Shown one piece after another: positions 1 through 5,012 of a stretch of 6,160 nucleotides of DNA. Every line of letters starts with the position of its first letter. The stretch's first letter is position 1. Under the pieces are notes generated by a model that was not told the DNA's origin, made no database searches, and was given only the letters and a program-made list of their open reading frames with translations. Origin of the DNA: a bacterium (GTDB lineage: Bacteria > Elusimicrobiota > Elusimicrobia > UBA1565 > UBA9628); assembly GCA_021790955.1 (NCBI GenBank), contig JAJYFI010000111.1, forward strand, positions 1-6,160. The letters are read 5' to 3'. The position numbers and the translations under genes were made by a program.

Positions 1-3000
1 TCGGCCGGCTTCTCCGGCGTCCAGGAAGTCTCGGGAAGGGTCGCGGGCTCGTATTCCTTCCAAGCCTGTTCCAGGTCGATGATCCGGGCTTGGTTGTTGC
101 GATTTTGGGCGCGATAGTCGTCGGCCGCCTTGGAAATCGCTTCGGCGAACGAGGACTTGCCGATCAGGGTGGTCTCAATCGGCATCCATTGGCCGTCGCG
201 GTAGGAGACGAGCTTGTCTTCGGGCAGTCCGGTTTCGATCGTGTCGGACACGCCCGTATCGAGCAGAAGAGCCATGTGCCCCGGGTAGTCGAGGATGGAG
301 ACGGGGATGTGGGCGCTCTCGAGGAGCGATCCCAAAAGCGTCGTCAAATCGTCGCATTGGCCGCTTTTTCGTTTTAAGGTTTCCCGGGGAAACTGCGTAT
401 AGTCGATCGGATAACTCGTGTCGGCGGAGACCTTCTCGTACGGATTGGTCGGGCTCGTGAAGAACCGGACCCCCGCCGCCCCAAGAGCGTCCCAAAGCCG
501 CATCGCGGCCAGGATATTCGGGTTGAAGGCGTCGGCCCTGACGGGGGAAATGCGGGGCGCGTTGAGAAGGGCCTGGCGCGCGAACGCCACGATGGGCGGG
601 TCTTGCGGGGTGACGAAGTTCGCGATGCGGGCGGGATCTTTCCAAACGATCGCGTTCCGCGAGTAGACGCGCAGAGGTTGGGCGAGCGAAAGACTCATTT
701 TGCCGCCGTCCTGGAAATAGGTCAGGGTCAGCTCCGTTTGTATCGGCGTTTCCTCGGTCACCTCCAGGATTTTGTTGTTGAGCGTCGCGATGAGAGGGAC
801 CGTTTCGCTGTGGTGAGGGCGGATTTTCGGGATTTCCGTGTCCGCGGGAAAGTCCATGAAGTCCTTGATCTGGAAGGAAAGTTTGAGCCCCTGGTAGGCG
901 GCATGGCTGTGGTTGGAGACGACCGCTGATCCCAAGGGATGGGCGAGATACCATTTATAGTTGGCCGGAAAGATATCGCTAAGAGCCACCGAGCTGATGT
1001 CGATGGGAGGACGGTTGGCGGAGATCGGGATGAAAACAGCGACTGGATTCGACCATGGGCCCAGATCGCCCGTCAGGGATTCTGTCGCGAGGCGGTAATA
1101 ATAGGTCTTTCCCGTCTCAGGGGCTTCGTCTTCAAAGGACTTGGACGTCGAAACGCCCACTTCCGCGAAGGGACCCCACGGGATGGTGGAACGCGCGACG
1201 TGGTAGCGAAGCGCCCAACGGTTGGCGACCTCGTTCCACTCCAGCATCGCGGTCCCGGAAACGGCCGAGGTGGCGGTCACAACCGGCGCCGCGATCGCCG
1301 GATGAAGGGCGAAGCCGGCGATGCGATTCCCGTCGGAGACCTCGAGCTGCGCGCCCGCGACGGCGAGGGATCGGGGGCGTGAAAGCTCATAGGGGGAGCT
1401 TCCGGGGGCGAAGAAATCCGTCATCCAGCGCCCGGCAGTCGAATACACGGAGACGCGCTTCAGGGCTGAATCAAGGACGTAGAGGTAGTTATGGCCGTCG
1501 AAGGCCAGGGCGCTGGGGTCCTTGAAAAGACCCGCGGCCGTGCCCGAGCGGCCGAATGTCGCCATGAACTGTCCGCTCGGCCCGCATTTGAAAATTTTCT
1601 TAAGCCCTCGGTCGGCGAAGTAGACGAACCCGGCGGGGTCCCAAACCACCGCCGTGGGCTCCTGCAGCCGTTCGGGGCCGACATTGTCCGGGCCGATCGA
1701 GAAAAGAAAGACCCCGTCCGGCGAGAAGGCGTCGATGCGGCTGTTGCCGGAGTTCGCGACGTAGATCGTGCCGCGATCGTTGATCGCCACCCCCAAGGGA
1801 CGGGACAGACGTCCCGCGTCGGCCTTGCCGAAGAGGCAATGCCAGAATCCGCGGCAGCGGACGGCGTCGGCCGTCCAGACGTAGGAGCCGTCTTTCAGGC
1901 TGAAATGCTCGAGGTTGCCCTCTTTGGCATCCGTGGCGAACAGGCCAAGCAGGCGGCTCGCCGCCAAGCCGCGCGAGCTCTCGATCTGCCCCTCGCCGGA
2001 GCCGCGGCTTCCGAATCGTTGCGCCGTCCCGCTGGAGTCGAAGGCCGCGAATTGGCCGTCCCGAGGCAGGTAGGCGAACAGATCGGAGCCCAGCGTCGCG
2101 ATCGGCCCGGCGGTGACGGCAAGGGAACGGCTGGGCCCGGTGACGAGCATCTTCGTCTCCGGATTGGGCGGGAGCAGGCGCGTCTTGAAGCGGTTGGGGA
2201 GGACGAAGCGCGCCAGGCGCTTGTTTCCCGTGTCGACGACAAGGACGGTGCCGTCCGGAGCGAGGGTGAGCCCTCTGGGCTTGAGGAACTGGCCCGTCCC
2301 CTCGCCGCGCGAGCCCAGGCGCCCGGAGAATTGCCCCTGAGGGCCTAGCTCGACCACGATGCCCTGGCTCTCGTCGAGAAGATAGACAAACCCGTAGGGG
2401 TCCACGGCGACGTCGACGGCGCGAATGTGAAACTGTTCCTCAAGGTCGACGCTCGCGAGGAGCCGGGCCTGGGGGTCGAATTTCTGCAACCGGCGCCCCG
2501 AGCGGTCGATGACGTAGATGACGTCGGAGCGGCCGACCGCGACTTTCGAGGGCGAGTCGAGGGAGCCGGGCTCCTTGCCTGAGCGGCCGAAGGCGTAAAG
2601 AAGGATGCCTCCCGGCGCGAACACTTGAACGCGGTCGTTGCCGGTGTCGGCGACGTAGAGGCGCCCGTCGGAACCCACGGCGACCGAACCGGGGGCGTTA
2701 AGGGCTCCCGGCTCCGAGCCGGGGTGCCCGATCAGCCCTGCGCGTTTCCCGGTCCGGTCGAAGATGGCGATTCGGCCGTTGCCGGTGTCCGCGACATAAA
2801 CGAGCCCGTCCTCGGACAAGGCGACGTCTCGAGGGGAGTCGAGGCCGATTTCTTGAGCGGGCTTGAAGGAGCCTCCGGAGATATCTGTGAAAAAGAGCTC
2901 CTCCGCCTTGCTGTCTAGGATATAGAGGGTGTCGTGCGACGCGGCGACGGCCACCGGACGCTTCATCGAGGCGAGGGAGAGAGGCGGAAGATTTTGGACG

Positions 3001-3107
3001 GAGTCGTAAGCGTCGGCTGCGGCCGCCACGGCGGCTACGGCGGCCACGGCGGCAAAAAACTTGAAGCCGCCGTGGCTGGCGCGGCCTCTGCTGCGCGTCG
3101 TTGTCAT
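1..3107 (-). CDS. Large exported NHL-propeller / fibronectin III / transglutaminase-like protein, C-terminus outside window
   Basis: The frame stays open from the ATG at 3107 to the window edge (1035 full codons). Residues 1-33 look like a Sec signal peptide: basic n-region (R5, R7, R9, K16), hydrophobic FFAAVAAVAAVAAAA, likely cleavage near A31 or A33, and no lipobox Cys. Residues about 51-601 hold about twelve NHL-like blades with signatures such as VYVADTGNGRIAIF, LYVADTGNDRVQVF and IYVANSGNSRIDAF. Residues about 607-693 form a fibronectin type III domain (LEWNEV with W624, YYYRLA at 669-674, NPVAVF). Residues about 700-820 are a beta-rich region I cannot name. Residues about 849-1000 resemble a transglutaminase/cysteine-protease core with C918 (SGQCDDL), H944 (PGHMALLLD) and E978 (WMPIETT). 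The last residues are charged and helical. A strong AAGGAGG lies 10 nt before the start, which overlaps the gatB stop as ATGA. The biochemical function is unknown; an exported interaction scaffold with peptidase or crosslinking activity is an inference. Confidence 0.9.
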   Translation of the reverse strand, partial: MTTTRSRGRASHGGFKFFAAVAAVAAVAAAADAYDSVQNLPPLSLASMKRPVAVAASHDTLYILDSKAEELFFTDISGGSFKPAQEIGLDSPRDVALSEDGLVYVADTGNGRIAIFDRTGKRAGLIGHPGSEPGALNAPGSVAVGSDGRLYVADTGNDRVQVFAPGGILLYAFGRSGKEPGSLDSPSKVAVGRSDVIYVIDRSGRRLQKFDPQARLLASVDLEEQFHIRAVDVAVDPYGFVYLLDESQGIVVELGPQGQFSGRLGSRGEGTGQFLKPRGLTLAPDGTVLVVDTGNKRLARFVLPNRFKTRLLPPNPETKMLVTGPSRSLAVTAGPIATLGSDLFAYLPRDGQFAAFDSSGTAQRFGSRGSGEGQIESSRGLAASRLLGLFATDAKEGNLEHFSLKDGSYVWTADAVRCRGFWHCLFGKADAGRLSRPLGVAINDRGTIYVANSGNSRIDAFSPDGVFLFSIGPDNVGPERLQEPTAVVWDPAGFVYFADRGLKKIFKCGPSGQFMATFGRSGTAAGLFKDPSALAFDGHNYLYVLDSALKRVSVYSTAGRWMTDFFAPGSSPYELSRPRSLAVAGAQLEVSDGNRIAGFALHPAIAAPVVTATSAVSGTAMLEWNEVANRWALRYHVARSTIPWGPFAEVGVSTSKSFEDEAPETGKTYYYRLATESLTGDLGPWSNPVAVFIPISANRPPIDISSVALSDIFPANYKWYLAHPLGSAVVSNHSHAAYQGLKLSFQIKDFMDFPADTEIPKIRPHHSETVPLIATLNNKILEVTEETPIQTELTLTYFQDGGKMSLSLAQPLRVYSRNAIVWKDPARIANFVTPQDPPIVAFARQALLNAPRISPVRADAFNPNILAAMRLWDALGAAGVRFFTSPTNPYEKVSADTSYPIDYTQFPRETLKRKSGQCDDLTTLLGSLLESAHIPVSILDYPGHMALLLDTGVSDTIETGLPEDKLVSYRDGQWMPIETTLIGKSSFAEAISKAADDYRAQNRNNQARIIDLEQAWKEYEPATLPETSWTPEKPA
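108..563 (-). other. Transglutaminase-like (papain-fold) domain within the large exported protein
   Basis: Residues about 849-1000. An N-terminal helical stretch (ILAAMRLWDALGAAGV) leads to KSGQCDDLTTLLGSLLESA, where C918 begins a helix as in the transglutaminase core. It is followed by IPVSILDYPGHMALLLD with H944 and by QWMPIETT with E978. The order Cys, His, acid and the strand/helix context fit the transglut_core superfamily, whose members are crosslinking enzymes, proteases or amidases. The third position is usually Asp; here it is Glu. Whether it hydrolyses peptides or forms crosslinks cannot be told from sequence. Confidence 0.8.
1305..2957 (-). repeat. About twelve NHL-type beta-propeller blades, probably two six-bladed propellers
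   Basis: Protein-level repeats within the large secreted protein follow the pattern P-x-x-[VL]-A-[VL]-x-x-x-G-x-[VIL]-Y-V-x-D-[TS]-G-N-x-R-[IV]-x-x-F. The residue at the conserved Asp position falls at about 65, 107, 154, 201, 245, 292, 347-350, 393, 452 (Asn), 499, 546 and 592, a spacing of 42-47 except around blades 7-9. Blades 7 and 8 are degenerate and blade 9 follows an insertion, so the array divides naturally into 6 + 6. Blades 2 and 3 remain similar in DNA: the segments around 2636-2658 and 2777-2799 are nearly identical, suggesting fairly recent duplication or constraint on the TGN loop. NHL propellers normally serve as protein, RNA or ligand-binding platforms. Confidence 0.85.
3027..3053 (-). 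repeat. 9-bp tandem repeat encoding Ala-Ala-Val in the signal peptide
   Basis: Three near-perfect copies of GCCGCCGTG (the middle copy ends GTA) encode AAV-AAV-AAV, residues 19-27, and a fourth diverged unit (GCGGCCGCA) follows. It forms the hydrophobic core of the signal peptide. A run of six T on the coding strand (F17-F18) lies directly before it. Gain or loss of a 9-bp unit would keep the frame while lengthening or shortening the core by three residues. Confidence 0.8.
3104..3107 (-). other. ATGA stop/start overlap, gatB to NHL/transglutaminase gene
   Basis: The TGA of gatB (3106-3104) overlaps the ATG of the large secreted protein (3107-3105). Unlike the Nudix/gatB junction it is paired with a full AAGGAGG, so the downstream gene can probably also recruit ribosomes on its own. 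Confidence 0.85.
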
Positions 3108-4567
3108 TTGGAGATCTCCTCCTTGATGAGCTTGTTAAGGATGGCGGGATTGGCTTTGCCCTGGGACAGTTTCATGACAGCGCCGACGATCGCGCCGATG
3201 GCTCGTTCCTTGCCGCTTTTGACGTCCGCGACGGCCCGCGGGTTCTGGGCCATCGCGGCATGGATCCATTCAACAAGCTTGGCTTGGTCCATCACCTGCC
3301 CGCCGCCCCGCTCGCTTAAAATGTCCTCGGGCCCTCGGCCGCTGGCGAACATTTCGCCGAGGATATCTTTGCCCATCGTTTTCGACGCGCGTCCATCGGC
3401 GATCATTAGGGTCAGTTTCCCCAAGGCCTGGGGGGAAACGAGCTCGCGGGTCTGCGCGAGGTCGAGGCCCTTCTCCGCGATCAGCCCGAGCAGCGCCGTG
3501 GCGATCAAGTTGGCGGCCACGGGGGTCGCGCCTGGAGTGGAGGTGGTTTTCGCCACCTCGTCGACGTAGTCGGCGAGGTCTCGGGAGCTCGTGAGAACCT
3601 CGGCCGTGGGGGCCGAGATGCCGTAGATGTCGATAAAACGCCGGCGCCGAGCCTGGGGGAGTTCCGGGAGGTCCCGTCGCAGGATCTCGACCAAGGAACG
3701 AGGGGCGAGGAGCGGCGGGAGGTCGGGGTCCGGGAAATAACGGTAGTCGTGGGCCTCCTCTTTGCTGCGCATGGAGGCGGTCGCCTGGGCCTCGGCGTCC
3801 CAGAGCCTGGTCTCCTGCACGAGACGCTCCCCGCTTTCAAGGGCGCGCACCTGACGGCGGCATTCATGGTCGAGGGCGTCCCGCACGCCTTTGAAGGAAT
3901 TGAGATTTTTGATCTCGACGCGGGTTCCGAAGGGCTCGCCGGTCCTGCGCATCGAGATGTTGGCGTCGACGCGCATTTCGCCCTTCTCCATGTCGCAGCG
4001 CGAGACGCCGACGAATTGGAGGATTTCCTTGAGGGCCTGAAGATACGCGTAGGCCTCCTGGGAGGAGCGGAGGTCGGGCTTGGAGACGATTTCGACCAAA
4101 GGGATGCCGGAGCGGTTGAAGTCCACGAGAGAGTAATCAAGCTCCTCGGCTCCGATCGCATGGAGGAGCTTGCCGGCGTCCTCCTCCATATGGATGCGCT
4201 GCAGCCCGATCGTTTTGGCGGGGGCGTCCTTGAGGGCGATGAGCAAGGAACCGTTTTCCGCCAGGGGCTTTTCGTATTGGGAGATCTGGTAAGCCTTCGG
4301 GAGATCGGGATAGAAGTAGTTCTTGCGGGCGAAGATGGACTCCTCCCGAATCGCGCAGCCGAGCGCCAGCGCGGCCTTCGCCGCGAGCGTCAAGGCCTCT
4401 CCGTTCAACACGGGAAGGACGCCGGGCTGTCCCGTGCAGACGGGGCAGATGCGGCTGTTGGGAGGGGAGCCGAAGCCGTCGGTGGGGCAGGAACAGAAGA
4501 GTTTCGTGCGCGTGGCGAGCTGGACGTGCACTTCCAGCCCGCAGATCATCTCCCAGGAACCGCTCAT
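3104..4567 (-). CDS. gatB: Glutamyl-tRNA(Gln)/aspartyl-tRNA(Asn) amidotransferase subunit B (GatB)
   Basis: GatB is the tRNA-binding, ATP-dependent subunit of GatCAB. It phosphorylates the side chain of the misacylated amino acid and completes amidation with ammonia tunnelled from GatA. The 487-residue length matches the family. Visible in order: the N-terminal GLEVHVQL (10-17); a zinc-type Cys set C25-x-C27 ... C41-x2-C44 (LFCSCP, ICPVC); the YFYPDLPKAYQISQYE stretch; HMEEDAGK; the GatB signature VDFNRSGIPLVEIV; VDANISMR; EIKNLNSF; and YRYFPDPDLPPL. The C-terminal helical GatB/YqeY domain ends with GKANPAILNKLIKEE. I chose the ATG at 4567, which overlaps the Nudix stop as ATGA and leaves nine residues before GLEVH, as in other GatB proteins. 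The same frame is open further upstream to an ATG at 4798, but that 77-residue extension is low-complexity and lies entirely over the Nudix gene. Only a weak GGA (4578-4580) precedes the start, so coupling to Nudix translation is likely. Confidence 0.98.
   Translation of the reverse strand: MSGSWEMICGLEVHVQLATRTKLFCSCPTDGFGSPPNSRICPVCTGQPGVLPVLNGEALTLAAKAALALGCAIREESIFARKNYFYPDLPKAYQISQYEKPLAENGSLLIALKDAPAKTIGLQRIHMEEDAGKLLHAIGAEELDYSLVDFNRSGIPLVEIVSKPDLRSSQEAYAYLQALKEILQFVGVSRCDMEKGEMRVDANISMRRTGEPFGTRVEIKNLNSFKGVRDALDHECRRQVRALESGERLVQETRLWDAEAQATASMRSKEEAHDYRYFPDPDLPPLLAPRSLVEILRRDLPELPQARRRRFIDIYGISAPTAEVLTSSRDLADYVDEVAKTTSTPGATPVAANLIATALLGLIAEKGLDLAQTRELVSPQALGKLTLMIADGRASKTMGKDILGEMFASGRGPEDILSERGGGQVMDQAKLVEWIHAAMAQNPRAVADVKSGKERAIGAIVGAVMKLSQGKANPAILNKLIKEEISK
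3118..3124 (-). promoter_or_regulatory. Ribosome binding site of the NHL/transglutaminase gene
   Basis: AAGGAGG on the minus strand lies 10 nt upstream of the ATG at 3107, inside the last codons of gatB. It is the strongest Shine-Dalgarno sequence in the window and fixes this start. Part of it falls in the 10-bp palindrome GGAGATCTCC (3110-3119), but that has no loop and is unlikely to form a stable hairpin. Confidence 0.8.
4564..4567 (-). other. ATGA stop/start overlap, Nudix to gatB
   Basis: The TGA of the Nudix gene (4566-4564) shares bases with the ATG of gatB (4567-4565). Such 4-bp overlaps usually mark termination-reinitiation coupling, which fits the lack of a good Shine-Dalgarno sequence for gatB. 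Confidence 0.85.
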
Positions 4568-5010
4568 TGGAGATCGGTCCATGCCTTGAGGAGAGCGACG
4601 TCGCTGGGATAGACGAGTCTCTTTCGGGCCTCCGCCGCGGCGACCCAGCGGGAAGCGAGGATTTCTTGGGCGTCCGGAAGCCCCGTCTTTGCCAAGGGCT
4701 CCATCAAAAACCAGCGCACTTCCTTGGCGACCGGGAATCCCCGGCGCTCGAAACGATAGCGCGCCGTCGGCAGGGAGCGCAGAACGCGGCAGCGCCACCC
4801 CGTCTCCTCCTCGACTTCCCGGAGCGCGGCCTCCTCGGGTCCCTCCCCGGCCTCCAAGTGGCCCTTGGGAAAAGTCCAGACTTCCTCGCCGCGAAGATTC
4901 CGTACGCGCACGAGCAGGAGCCTCGAACCGCGGCTGACGATCCCGCCGGCGGAGAACTCCTTGAGGGCGCCGGGCTTCGATTTCGATGGCGGCTGTTTCG
5001 GGCTGGGCAT
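4564..5010 (-). CDS. Nudix (MutT-family) hydrolase, diadenosine-polyphosphate hydrolase-like
   Basis: This is a 148-residue single-domain Nudix hydrolase. The Nudix box is perfect at residues 50-72: G-x5-E-x7-R-E-V-x-E-E-x-G-W (GHLEAGE ... REVEEETGW), with R64, E65, E68 and E69 placed to bind the metal and act in catalysis. The lead-in FSAGGIVSRG (19-28) and VWTFPKGHLEAGE (44-56) resemble Ap4A/Ap6A hydrolases, which cleave dinucleoside polyphosphates in the cytoplasm; that substrate is inferred, and nucleotide sanitation is the alternative. A basic, Pro/Lys/Ser-rich tail of about 17 residues precedes the domain. I chose the ATG at 5010 because GGAA at 5019-5022 lies 8 nt upstream. A TTG at 5016 would overlap the gatA stop as TTGA but leaves only 2 nt after that GGAA. 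The stop overlaps the gatB start. The gene sits between gatA and gatB, an uncommon position suggesting a shared link to tRNA charging. Confidence 0.93.
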   Translation of the reverse strand: MPSPKQPPSKSKPGALKEFSAGGIVSRGSRLLLVRVRNLRGEEVWTFPKGHLEAGEGPEEAALREVEEETGWRCRVLRSLPTARYRFERRGFPVAKEVRWFLMEPLAKTGLPDAQEILASRWVAAAEARKRLVYPSDVALLKAWTDLQ

Positions 5011-5012
5011 CG

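Noticed and set aside
175..954. Minus-strand 259-codon open frame near the window start
   Set aside because: It is out of frame with the large protein and gives a Pro/Arg-rich composition typical of shifted high-GC coding sequence. The frame from 3107 passes through the same region with FN3 and transglutaminase-like motifs.
1491..2348. Plus-strand 285-codon open frame opposite the propeller region
   Set aside because: Its repeated VxDVDRAA/VGDVE-like strings are reverse reads of the NHL blades. The minus-strand frame gives coherent NHL repeats.
3110..3119. Palindrome GGAGATCTCC as an operator or terminator
   Set aside because: It has no loop or following T-run, is inside the end of gatB and overlaps the ribosome binding site. 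Ten palindromic bases at this GC content are not strong evidence.
3749..4612. Plus-strand 287-codon open frame opposite gatB
   Set aside because: It is an antisense shadow of a high-GC gene, with no recognisable domain, and the opposite strand carries every conserved GatB motif.
4568..4798. 77-residue upstream extension of gatB to the ATG at 4798
   Set aside because: The extension is low-complexity, matches no GatB N-terminus and lies wholly over the Nudix gene, whose frame has a perfect Nudix box. The ATG at 4567 gives the normal N-terminus.
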